A stretch of 64,000 nt of DNA from Takifugu bimaculatus (Eukaryota; Chordata; Actinopteri; Tetraodontiformes; Tetraodontidae). A model generated the notes under the pieces. It was not told the origin of the DNA. It saw nothing but the letters and a program-made list of their open reading frames with translations, and did no database searches. Each line of letters starts with the position of its first letter. The stretch's first letter is position 1. Below, in pieces: positions 1 to 9,542 of the stretch. The DNA lies in assembly GCA_004026145.2 (NCBI GenBank), contig CP034995.1:3113734-3177733 (forward strand). Direction: 5' to 3'. The translations under genes were made by a program, and so were the position numbers.

Positions 1-1153
1 GTTGAGTCCACCGGTGAAGACGAAGGATGGAATCCGCTACCGTATTGGGGTCATCGCAGACCTGGACCAGGCGTCGCGGAGCTCTAAGGAGCAGACGTGG
101 CTCAGCTACATGAAGAAAGGTTACCTGACTGTTTCAGACGACGTCGGCAGGCTGGCGGTGGAGTGGGACGCCCACACGGTAACCTTGAAGAGCTCCCTGG
201 CTGAAAAGGGACGAGGTAGCGACCTCCGCTGAGTTCTGCCACGCATCATTGATATAGATGTCTGACCGAATCCGTGTTCTGCAGGTATGGAGCTGTCGGA
301 GTTGGTGGTCTTTGACGGTCATTTGTACACTGTGGACGACCACACTGGTGTGGTTTACAGGATTTTGGACAATCAGGCCGTTCCCTGGGTCATACTGCCT
401 GATGGCGATGGCACCGTTTCCAAGGGTCAGTCTTCACCGCACGTTCTCCTCACTCACGCAGGACGGTAGCGTCAAGTCCTCTTCAAACTGTCCTTTTTGC
501 AGCATTTAAAGCGGAGTGGCTGGCAGTGAAGGATGAGCACCTGTATGTCGGCAGTCTGGGAAAGGAGTGGACCACAACTACCGGGAAGGTTCTCCACGAG
601 AACCCAGAGTGGGTGAAGGTTATCGGCTACCGTGGTGACGTGGAGCATAGGAACTGGGTGCCACACTATAACGCCCTGAGGAGTGCAACAGGGATCCAGC
701 CACCAGGTTCTGACCACTTTCTTTGAAAGAATAAATTCATATATGCGTATGTCAAGGTTTGTTTTTATGGTGCCGTTTTCAGGATACCTGATCCATGAGT
801 CGGCCACGTGGAGCGAGCGTCTCCAGCGCTGGTTCTTCCTCCCTCGCCGCGCCAGCCACGAACGCTATGACGAGACTAAGGACGAGCGGCGCGCCACCAA
901 CCTCATGCTGTCCTGCCCCGCAGATTTCAGCTCCATATCCGTGCGGCACGTGGGGCCCTTCGACCCCACCCACGGCTTCTCCTCTTTTAAATTCGTTCCA
1001 GAGACAGACGATCAGATCATTGTTGCCCTGAAGTCTGAGGAGGACGCTGGCAGGATCGCCACCTACATCATCGCGTTTACGCTAGACGGTCAGATATTAA
1101 TGCCCGAGACAAAGATCGGAGATGTAAAGTATGAAGGCCTCGAGTTTATTTGA
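1..1153 (+). CDS. cant1: Soluble calcium-activated nucleotidase 1 (apyrase), 3' part
   Basis: CANT1 is a Ca2+-dependent ER/Golgi nucleotidase that hydrolyses UDP and GDP released during glycosylation; it belongs to the apyrase family with a five-bladed propeller. Four exons read in phase: 1-215, 285-425, 503-706 and 783-1153 (stop TGA 1151-1153). All junctions are GT/AG. Diagnostic blocks seen are GIRYRIGVIADLD, WLSYMKKGYLTVSD, AVPWVILPDGDGTVSK, GKEWTTTTGKV, GYLIHESATWSERLQRWFFL and THGFSSFKFVPETDDQIIVA, ending in KYEGLEFI, the family's usual C-terminus. The N-terminal signal-anchor exons lie before the window, so the gene is partial here. At the exon 2/3 junction the split codon gives Ala where I would expect Gly (KAFKAEW), a minor change. 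No internal stop is seen. Confidence 0.93.
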
Positions 1154-1689
1154 TGGAATCTTGGCTACATACAGTACATCAGTCACATGGACCTTCACAC
1201 TGGTCAATCACTGCCCAATAACAGGTTTTATTAGTCTTCTTAACGACTTCGTATTGATGCAGGTGGAGTCGTTTTGAGTGTAAATCATCACGACAGTGTC
1301 TCCTGCTGCACACTGTGACATTTAAGGCACGTGATTAATGCTTTTTACACAAAGCAGTATGTTATTCACCTCAGAGTTCAGATAATTGTAACACAAATGT
1401 TGCACTTACATGTTTACAGAGTGATTCCAAATTCCTGTCAACAAAAAATGAAATGCTCAGGAACTATGCCACCAATTAAAAAGTACAGATAGTTTGCCCA
1501 ATATCCTATTTAAGACTGTAATACAGTATACTGAATTTATGTCTATTCTAAAACCCTTTTGGTAATTTACTAAATATTTATTAGTTTCAATGTAATAAAA
1601 AAAATTATCATCTCTAACCTTGTTTTTTTTTTTTTACAATTACAAAGCACATTTAATTTTAAGGTTTTACAGTCTTACCTCCTTATTAA
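1154..1689 (+). other. 3' flank / probable 3' UTR of cant1
   Basis: AT-rich, with no open frame of note. AATAAA-type signals occur near 1594 and 1688, either of which could end the cant1 transcript. No other structure seen. Confidence 0.5.
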
Positions 1690-2384
1690 TAAAGTCCATG
1701 CACTGCTCCTTCTGAACAAACGCATTGATAACCTGTTTGTAGAAGTTTTCCTTGTTTTCCTTTAGTTTTAAAAGTCTCTGTCTCCATGGAGATCACTGCA
1801 AGTCGTCCTTGATCAGTCGTGTTCCGACTGTACGTGTTGAGTCTTTTCAGTGCTGAGAACGACGGCTTCACTGATGCTGGAGTAGCTGGAACAGTGAGCA
1901 CGTCTCCAGGAGACCTACATTCATTTGTCTCGCACAGTCAAAGAATATGCCATATTTTGACCGGCTCTGTAGCTTTGTTTCGTCACAATTCTGTGACATT
2001 TCCCTGAGTTTTGCTCAATACAGCAAACCAAGCAAAAACCAGGCCAGCCCACCGAAATGATCAAGCCTCGCCGTTAATGGCTTTTGTCATCCTGAATGTT
2101 ACAGAACAGTCGTCTGCCTCCACTCCGTCAGGCCAAGCGTGCTGCATTTCTTCTCAAATTGGTCACAGAAACAGTCCAACTCCAGTCTCATGCACTCCAG
2201 AGCTGCAGTGTCGTGAATGCCTGCAAGACAATATTCAATGTCCATCGCTTTGTTTTGAAGGCCTCTGAAAAGGGCATCCGTTTCCTTGAAAATGGCCTCA
2301 TGCTATAAGGAGAAAGCACACGTTTTTCCACAGCCAGCGATCTTATCCTGCGACATTCAACATAACACTAGACATCAACACCAC

Positions 2385-2965
2385 ACTAGAATAAGATAAA
2401 TAAAATAAAATAAGACTTATATACAGTATGTACATAAATAGTGAGTGGTAAGAAATAGTGCAGGTCCATGAGGAGTAATGTATTGTTTATGAGTCCGGCT
2501 GGCTGCTGTACATGGTGCTTAAGTGATAAGTCACTTGGTGTTCAGCAGCCTGATGGCAGAGGGGAAGAAGCTGTTAGTGTAGCGGGAGGTTCTGGTCCGA
2601 ATGGACCGTAGTCTCCTGCCTGAGGGGAGGGGGGAAAACAGTCCGTGACCAGGGTGGGAAGGGTCGGCCGTGATCCGACCTGCACACCTCCGGGTCCTGG
2701 AGATATACAGGTCCTGGATGGATGGAAGCCTGCAGCCGATCACCTTCTCGGCAGCGCGCACGACGCGCTGCAGCCTCAGTCTGTCCCTGGCGGTGGCACC
2801 AGCAAACCACACGGTGATGGAGGAGGTGAGGATGGACTCGATGATGGCTGCCATAACCTGCGTGTCATTGTCCCAGTCGTCAGGAATTTTCCAAAATGAT
2901 CTGGGCATGCACTTTGCTGGATGCAACAGCACCAACAGTGGGTAAACACGGCCACATAGCGCCAT
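2385..2965 (-). mobile_element. 3' fragment of a non-LTR retrotransposon (LINE)
   Basis: A 144-residue minus-strand frame (2531-2965) carries the C-terminal end of a LINE reverse-transcriptase ORF: ESILTSSITVWFAGATARDR, then LPSIQDLYISRTRRCAG and SFFPSAIRLLN before the stop. This tail is typical of LINE ORF2 proteins that are abundant in fish (Rex/L2/CR1-like; clade not fixed). The 3' side has a short UTR and an ATAAA-rich tail near 2390-2415, as expected for the 3' end of a minus-strand copy. Only the last part of the ORF is present, so it is a 5'-truncated, immobile insertion. It sits inside the hAT-like pseudogene. Confidence 0.8.
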
Positions 2966-3257
2966 ATATGACAGGAATCCGACATCTGTGGTCTCGGCTC
3001 ATTCTACAGCAACAGATGGGGCTGCATTGATCTCCTTTTTAATGTCATTTCTAATGACATCAGCGACTGCTTCAATTAAATCATTCTGCATTCTATTTGA
3101 CAAACCAAGAAAATACAGTGGATGTCTGCAAGTGTCTTGTTAGCCTGTTGTCTTTCTCAGTAAAAGCATGTACGGGTTTAACATAGTTTTCACGTACTTT
3201 CATCACTTCCACGAAAGGCCAGCTGGTGTTTGTCAAGAAGGCAGGTGGCATTGATGA

Positions 3258-3289
3258 GATCTTTCAGAACCGCTCGGTTCTGAAAGATC
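3258..3289. repeat. Perfect 15-bp inverted repeat with 2-nt loop
   Basis: GATCTTTCAGAACCG (3258-3272) is followed after CT by its exact reverse complement (3275-3289). It lies within the hAT-like pseudogene, where part of it still codes. Either chance plus selection at protein level or a cruciform-forming relic could explain it. Confidence 0.75.
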
Positions 3290-3610
3290 CGAGTCCAGAC
3301 ATTGTCACAACTTGAGAAAAGAAGGCAGGAAAAAAAAGAAAAGGTGGTTTCTTGCGGTACATCCACACAGCCATCCTTGTCGTATCTACAACGTTGTTTG
3401 GAAAGAGCGAGATTTGAAATCCAGTTTAGAAAACTGGAGATATAATTCTCCATTTAGAAATTAAATCCAAACATGGGGGGTAAATGAACGGACGGCTGCA
3501 CACTCAACTTGCTGTTTCTTATTCTGCGGCCGAGGAGTCACAAAAAGAATCACTGAGATCTCGAGTGTTCGCCCCCTACCGTCAGGCGAGAGAACTGCAC
3601 ACCTCAGAAT

Positions 3611-3936
3611 CTTCTTCTTTTTTCTTTTTAATGGCGGTTGGAAACGAGCGAAAGCATTACCGCCACCGACTGGTTAGGATGTGCTTAGTGCGTCTTCGCA
3701 GCATGATCGCACCTCACTGCGTACATTAACAGTTTCGTTCACATACTTGAACTCATTATAAATTTCAACATGGTTGAAATACTCAGTCTGGCAATCATAG
3801 TGGCCTGAGTTTAAACAGATATTCAGCCCAGTAGAAAATTTAAACTGTTGTTCATTTGCGATTCCTCGCCAAGTGGTGGCGGTAGTTCGCCATTTTGTTG
3901 CCTACCGAGTACGTGTAAAAGCCACGAAGAAGAACT
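3611..3936. repeat. Dispersed element with inverted arms upstream of the zinc-finger leader
   Basis: The left arm (about 3611-3675) holds a CTTCTTCTTTTT tract, then AATGGCGGTTGG and ATTACCGCCACC. The right arm (about 3870-3936) carries the same motifs inverted: GTGGTGGCGGTAG, CGCCATTTTG and GAAGAAGAAC. I recognise this arrangement as a common fish repeat, but cannot name the family. It ends about 170 bp before the ATG of the zinc-finger leader, so it may supply promoter or 5' UTR sequence. CGCCATTTTG resembles a YY1 site. Confidence 0.5.
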
Positions 3937-4107
3937 TGCTGTGCCGAAAACAACGGACTCCTTTCGTTAGCCAGAATTCCCTTTTTTGTTGTCATCGTGA
4001 TCGAGACTCGGACAGACAAATGTTTACGTTGGTGTACTAGTTTGACGCAGCGATCCAGCAGGGGGATCTACACAGTGGCGTAAAGACAAGGAGTCCCATA
4101 GTGAACA

Positions 4108-5410
4108 ATGTCCAACCGCCTGGCCTTTCAGACTCAGCTGGCCTCCATCATGGAAGCGCTGGCAAACGCAGCGGTAGCAGAGATCTGCAAACTGGTCGAC
4201 GATGACTACGCGGTCGTCCGACTGCAGATGACTCAATGTCAGACGGAAAATAAAGTCTTGAAAAGGAAGTTACACCTACTAGAGCTTAAGATGGCCCGGG
4301 GAACCGCAGAGAGGAGGCTCCGGGAAAGCGTCATGAACCGACCCAGGGTTCAGATCCACACCGGAGACAGGCTCAGACAGTCCCCCCCTTCCTCCGGTAA
4401 ATGGACAGCAGTGGTGTCGTGTTGGGCTAATGCGCTGCTTTAAAGCCGAATTTCATTTTTGGGACATTCAAATAATTGCTTTTCCTCCAAGAATAGTCGT
4501 GGTGAACCGAAGTCGTCTAAAAACTACACCTTAATCATGACTTTAACACACCCAGAGATGGCTTTACTTTTTGGCTTCAGAGGTCATTAAAAGGAAATAA
4601 ATACACATCTGCTAGTACCTACTGTTTCCCCTCTAAACATTTAATGTATTTCCATCAAGTTATCGTCGGTAGTTGGCGGTATAAGCAACATTTTATCATT
4701 TTCTCACATTTTAAAAGGAGGAGAAGCTTTTTATGCTGCCTGCAGTGGACATGGAGACGGTGTATTTAGACAGTCTTGGTGTGTTTCTGTACCCTGCTGA
4801 GGACTCCATACCCACCGTGGGATGCTACTGTGGCCCTGTGTTGCTCCAATTCAGCATGACTTTAAACAAAAATGCTTTCAATACTTTTTGAATGGGGTCT
4901 TTGCAGACAACACACTGGGGATGTGCAGCATCTTCGCAGCCCGTGCACCAAAATCTGAATTTTACATTTAAATTTTGATGATTTTGCAGGTGTTTTAAAA
5001 CTATCCTGTTAACTGAAGAGCTAATTAATGGATCCTGGCGGCCCTGAGAATAGTAGCAGGAATTCACGATGTGCAGACACACAGTCGCCATGTTGCTTCA
5101 GTAGAAAAAATGGAAGAATTTGACCAGAAAAACATTCTCGTCATGACAAAAATGCCACTGTAGCCAATTCTACATCCACAAAGTTAAGCCCCCCTATGAT
5201 TAATGCATGAATGTGTTAGTTTATAATGGGAATTCTATAAACTTAGCTAGTTGATGCCAGTGGGGAGGAAACGCGCTTTCATTAAAAGACGTTTGTCTCT
5301 TTTTAGATGGTGTGTTTCACCCTCGGATGGACATGGGTTTGTGGTCCGAAAGGGCCGCTGCAGGAAACACCCCCGCCAAGCTTATTCACTCCGACAATGT
5401 CGTGAGCCAG
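4108..5410 (+). CDS. Shared 5' leader of a fish C2H2 zinc-finger locus (coiled-coil exons 1-2)
   Basis: Exon 1 is 4108-4396 and exon 2 is 5307-5410. The ATG at 4108 starts a 97-residue helical region (MSNRLAFQTQLASIMEALAN, then heptad-like residues through VLKRKLHLLELKMA) of the kind that precedes many teleost C2H2 proteins and probably mediates dimerisation. Exon 1 ends in phase 1 at CCG|gtaaat; exon 2 opens after tttttag, completes an Asp codon and ends in phase 0 at CAG|gtgagc. Exon 2 encodes a 35-residue linker with no recognised domain. The next exon in phase is cassette 1, but the first exons of cassettes 2 and 3 also start in phase 0. No second copy of this leader was found up to 9542. 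Confidence 0.8.
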
Positions 5411-5656
5411 GTGAGCCCACCGTGGAGACTGTGTCATTGTGTACACACAGAAGCATAAAGTTCTGAAGGGATTGATGGGCAGCTTTACCAATATTATAAG
5501 GAGCGCTTTAAGGACCTTTTATCATTTAAGGACCTTTAACTTGGCTGCCCTGTTGCCGCCGAACGGCATTTAAACGGCCTGCTCGCTTTGCAAAACCACC
5601 CCGTGTTGTAGCGGTATGGCCGTGAATCTGGGGGTGACCGAAATTCTGTTGTTCAG

Positions 5657-6637
5657 TGTCCAGACGTGGAGCTGGTGGAGCCAGAGGCGGTGACCGTGAA
5701 GGAGGAGAAAGTTGAGCCCAACGGCTCAGAAGAGGAAAAAGCAGAACCGGACGTGCAGCTAATAGGAGATGACGGTGAGCACGCGATCCGAAAATCCGAA
5801 AAATCCGCCACGCTTAATTTAATGTGAACAGAATGTCATGTACAGGCTCTTAAGGTGCTCTTCTTTTTCTTTATTAAGGTGTGGTGGACTGTATCCCTTT
5901 TGGAGCTGCAGGATCCATCCTGGAACATCAGGACAGCCAGTCCACTTCCTGCCAGCTCCAGCACCTGTCCGGGACTCAAAGCAGGAGGATGAAGCGTAGC
6001 GGCGGCGGCGGCATCAGCGGAGGAGTGGAGGTCAGTGACTCCTCCCCTCATCTTAAGTGTGAAGTGAGTGACTCGCAGCAGGAAGCCACAAACCCTCAGC
6101 AGTTTGCTGAAGACGGAGGCGCAAATTTTGATGCGCTGTGCGTCGACGGCGGAAGCGATAGCGCGCTCGCTCGACAGTTTGACGAGCAGTCCCAGGCCGT
6201 CATGGAAGGACGGGGACCGTCGTGCTCATATTCCATGATAGCGGCCGATTTTCCATCCACCAGTGCGAATGGCTGGACTGGTTGCAGCCTCGGTTTCCCC
6301 CTCTCCCAGCAGCTAGCCGATGCTCACAAAGTGCACCATCCGCCCGGCAGCAAACAGAGACTATTTGTGTGCAGCTATTGTGGAAAGGCCTTTAACAGGC
6401 CCAAGAAGGTGGAGATCCACCAACGCTGTCCACACTGGGGAGAAGCCGTTCAGCTGCTCCACCTGTGGGAAGATGTTCTCTGAAGCTGGGAACCTGAGGA
6501 AACACCACCGGGTTCACACCGGGGAGAAACCCTACAGCTGCGGCGTGTGTAGTAAAGGATTTGCCTGGATTCGAAATCTAAAGGCGCACCAGCGAAAAAG
6601 CCACCCAGATGTTTACACCGAAGGAGACCAGACCTGA
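5657..6637 (+). CDS. Zinc-finger cassette 1 (acidic exon plus three C2H2 fingers, frame broken)
   Basis: The first exon is 5657-5774: acidic, with AVTVKEEKVE, a possible SUMO-acceptor site (VKEE). The second exon is 5879-6637. It has a Ser/Gln-rich spacer of about 155 residues, then three C2H2 fingers: CSYCGKAFNRPKKVEIH, CSTCGKMFSEAGNLRKHHRV and CGVCSKGFAWIRNLKAH. They are joined by linkers HTGEKPF and HTGEKPY, the classic Krüppel type. One extra base near 6427 shifts the frame between the two zinc-binding histidines of finger 1. Read as given, the protein stops at 6483 after one incomplete finger; the other fingers are open in the next frame to the stop at 6637. AATAAA occurs at 7087-7092 and 7152-7157. 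Likely role: DNA-binding nuclear regulator. Confidence 0.78.
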
Positions 6638-7931
6638 ACTCTCTGTTTTTGGCTTGTTGTTTTTAAATTTCACATAGTGATACTTCGGTTCCCTGTCCTG
6701 TTTTTGTCCTGTTGTTTTAGTTCGGGCATCTGTTCAACTCAGAGGGACGTAGTCATTTTCTTTTCATTAATAAAAAACAAAAAACAGTATTGTCCAATTG
6801 CCAACTCAGTAGGTTTACTTTGTAAATTTATAGACGGTACTGTGCGAACTGAAATAACATCCGAAATTTGATCTCGAGTATGGGAGCGAAAATGTTGAGG
6901 ATATCCAAAGTCACCATTGAAGTGCTGTGGAGCTGCTCAGTGTGTGTGTGCTGGTCCGACAACAGTCAGAATGTTGAGCCGATGTTGTGAGGCTGAGGGG
7001 CAGCAGGACGGCGACGGCTGGACGGACAAACCTGCACGTTAAACGCACCTGATGTGGTTTTGTAACAGAATGATGTCAGTTTGCCAAATAAAATGTGCTT
7101 GTGGGAACATTGTGCACATTCACTTGGTTGTTTATTTGTTGTTTCTGGGTTAATAAAGGCTTTTTATTTTGGTTCCACGTGATCGCAGTGACATTTACCA
7201 GGAAGGTTTGGCACTGCTGGATTAGATCTCATTTTTAGTTGTGTGATACACCCACAAAAATGCTTCAAAACCACCTACAGTCCCAGTATAAACCGGTTAG
7301 AAAGGCCGCCAATAATTCAGACCTTGTGTCTTTCACGCTCTGGACACAAGCAGGTGTTCAGAACCGGTGTTTTCACCTCTGCCAGCTCATTTATTGAACA
7401 CACCCGTTAGTCTCTGACAGAAACCCTTTCACAGCTCTTAAACCGGCTTTAACGCTTCAGCTCTTCACCCCCCCGGGAGCGTCTTTCTGCATCCTGCAGT
7501 TCCAACCCTGAAACTGTGAAATCAGAGATGGGAAGGGACACAGGCTTCATCGCCCCTGCCTGTGGTTTGGGTCTGACATCGCTCCTGTGTATCAACTGTT
7601 GCTGCGTCTGTCCCACGGACATCCAGTTTAATCCGTGTCTGGATGCAGTCAAATGGAGCAGACCTAAGAAGCTTCCCCTAAAACGTGTTATAGATCTCTT
7701 TTACAGGTGTCCTGCTCCTCAGGGTGACGTCTAGGCTGCGTACAGTCAGGCTATTGTACCGTATACTCACATACTCATTAATATTGATAAATACATACAT
7801 TATTGCCTATTTCCTATAGTGCTGATCCATGTCTCCATTCTTTCTACTATATGGATTTGAGCTGTGTTGTTTTGTAGCTATTTTGCTCATTATGTCTTTT
7901 TATGGTGTGTTTTTTTTTTCTCCGCCTGCAG
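6638..7931 (+). other. Cassette 1 3' UTR and spacer before cassette 2
   Basis: Non-coding by my reading. It contains the two AATAAA signals that would end cassette 1 transcripts, then about 700 bp without a leader-like exon. The longest plus frame (7516-7734) shows no recognisable domain. A pyrimidine-rich acceptor ends at 7931. Confidence 0.5.
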
Positions 7932-8794
7932 TCGGAGGAGGAGCCCGACTTGGTGCTGGTGAAAGTGGAGGAGGGAACCCGGCAGACGAGCCTCAGCATC
8001 CAGGAGGGTGAGTTGGTGCTTGTATAGTCGAAATCGCTCCTGCTGGAGTCGTAGACGGCGTCTGAAGTGGGTGGAAAGATGGTAAGATGTCTGTGTCTTT
8101 GTGTTTAGGTTTAGTGGAGTCCAGCACTGACAACTACAGAGGTGTCCAACCATTTGATGACACCTCGCAGTCTTCGGTCAACCCGCTGCCCGACGAGCAG
8201 GAGCGCGCGTCGGACGTCTCAGAGGTCAGCCATGGCCATGCTTTGCTTTGGACAGCTGGTGGGGGTGGTTATTGTCAGGACGGCGGCCTCCCGGGGCCCT
8301 CCTCCCGCTGTGTCCCTGTCCCTTTCCTGCCCGCCGCACAGCCTGGAGCAGAGCTGGGCTCCGTGAGGGCCCTGGCTGCTCAGAGCTCAAAAGGAAGGGG
8401 CTTGGCTGAAAACTGTAGACGCTATTTTCAGGAAACTCCTCTGATTAATTTGCCCCAAGAGTCCAGGCCAATTCAGGCTTTGGGTTTAGGACCTCAGCAG
8501 TTTCTAGATTCAAGCCCTCAGAGAGTCCCAAAGAAAAAGCTCTGCGTCTGCAGGTTCTGCAGTAAAGTGTTCAGCTCCCCAGCAAATCTAGAGTCCCACC
8601 TCAGAACTCACACTGGAGAGAGACCCTACGGCTGCACTATATGCGGCAAAAAGTTCTCCCAGTTCTGGAACCTGAAGATCCACAAGAACATCCACACCGG
8701 GGAGAGACCGTACCAGTGCTCCTTGTGCGCTGAGAGGTTCTCTGACCCAAGCAACCTGAAGAAACACCAGAAAAGACACCACCCACAGACGTAG
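7932..8794 (+). CDS. Zinc-finger cassette 2 (acidic exon plus three C2H2 fingers)
   Basis: The first exon is 7932-8007, phase 0 in and phase 1 out; it reads EEEPDLVLVKVEEG and has a possible SUMO-acceptor VKVE. The second exon is 8109-8794 and opens after tgtttag with the same phase as in cassette 1. It has a spacer of about 150 residues, then three intact fingers: CRFCSKVFSSPANLESH, CTICGKKFSQFWNLKIH and CSLCAERFSDPSNLKKH, each with its second His. The linkers are HTGERPY. The stop is at 8792-8794. Candidate polyA signals are ATTAAA at 9262-9267 and AATAAA at 9390-9395. No ATG exon of its own was found between cassette 1 and this cassette, so it probably uses the leader at 4108-5410. Confidence 0.8.
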
Positions 8795-9542
8795 AGGCCG
8801 TCACACTGATCATGTTTGAGAACTTCCGATATTTCACTTAGTCAGATTTCAATTGAAAATCTTGTTGGAACACGGAGAAATAACCAAATATCAGTTTAAT
8901 AATTCAGGCTTAGTTGTGGGAACAGGATGAGTGTAAAGAGGCTCGTTTTTAAATGGCAAATGTCAGATAAATTATGAATTCACATCCATGGATAAAGCCC
9001 AAAGCCTGTATGTCCATATAAATATGCGCATATATATATGTAACTCTTGAAAGAATGTTTGGAGCCAAAGAAATTTTAAACAATCTTGGATTCTGAATGA
9101 GGAACAGCAATACGTGTCCCATGTTCTTCCACCCGTTTCAGACTGGAACAATACCTCCATTTCTTCTAAGCCTCTTTAGTTTCCTCACGGCTGTGTACTT
9201 GTAAAATATAAATCGCGTGTTTTCTATTGTGTCACAATTCTGTAACCTCTCAGTGTGAATCATTAAAACGTATTAAAACTAAATGTGAATTTGTGTTTTT
9301 ATTATTAGCTGTTTTAAAAAAAAAAATCTAACAATTGTGACACAATATTATCAAATCTGGAATACCTGTGGAACAGTGTATATTCATTTAATAAAGGTCC
9401 TGTTCCACATACTGTACGTACACACAGGTACATGTATATATGTCTAATAAGGTCATGAACGAATCGGGCTCTGCTAATGCTAACGCTACAAATAGATCTA
9501 AAATGTAACACAGTTTTTGTGTTTGTTCTCCTGATTTAACAG
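8795..9542 (+). other. Cassette 2 3' UTR and spacer before cassette 3
   Basis: AT-rich and non-coding. It holds the polyA signals listed for cassette 2 and the acceptor ttaacag for cassette 3 at 9536-9542. No start exon recognised. Confidence 0.5.

Larger units (their letters stand above)
1690..3460 (-). pseudogene. Decayed hAT-like (ZMYM1-like) transposase
   Basis: Minus-strand remnants in N-to-C order: a block near 3190-3300 with LLDKHQLAFRGSDES, a block near 3000-3080 with DLIEAVADVIRNDIKKE, a block near 2090-2300 with GLQNKAMDIEYCLAGIHD, and a C-terminal block near 1790-1890 with SFSALKRLNTYSR. The last resembles the hAT dimerisation region (SFS-LK-LKTYLR pattern). Frames are broken by stops and shifts, so it is not a working gene. 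The reading is interrupted between about 2385 and 2965 by a LINE fragment. It could be a domesticated hAT relative that later died or an ordinary transposon copy; the sequence does not decide this. Confidence 0.6.

Noticed and set aside
4732..4888. Small plus-strand frame starting ATGCTGCCTGCAGTGGACATGG in the leader intron
   Set aside because: It has no splice donor in phase with neighbouring exons and no family resemblance.
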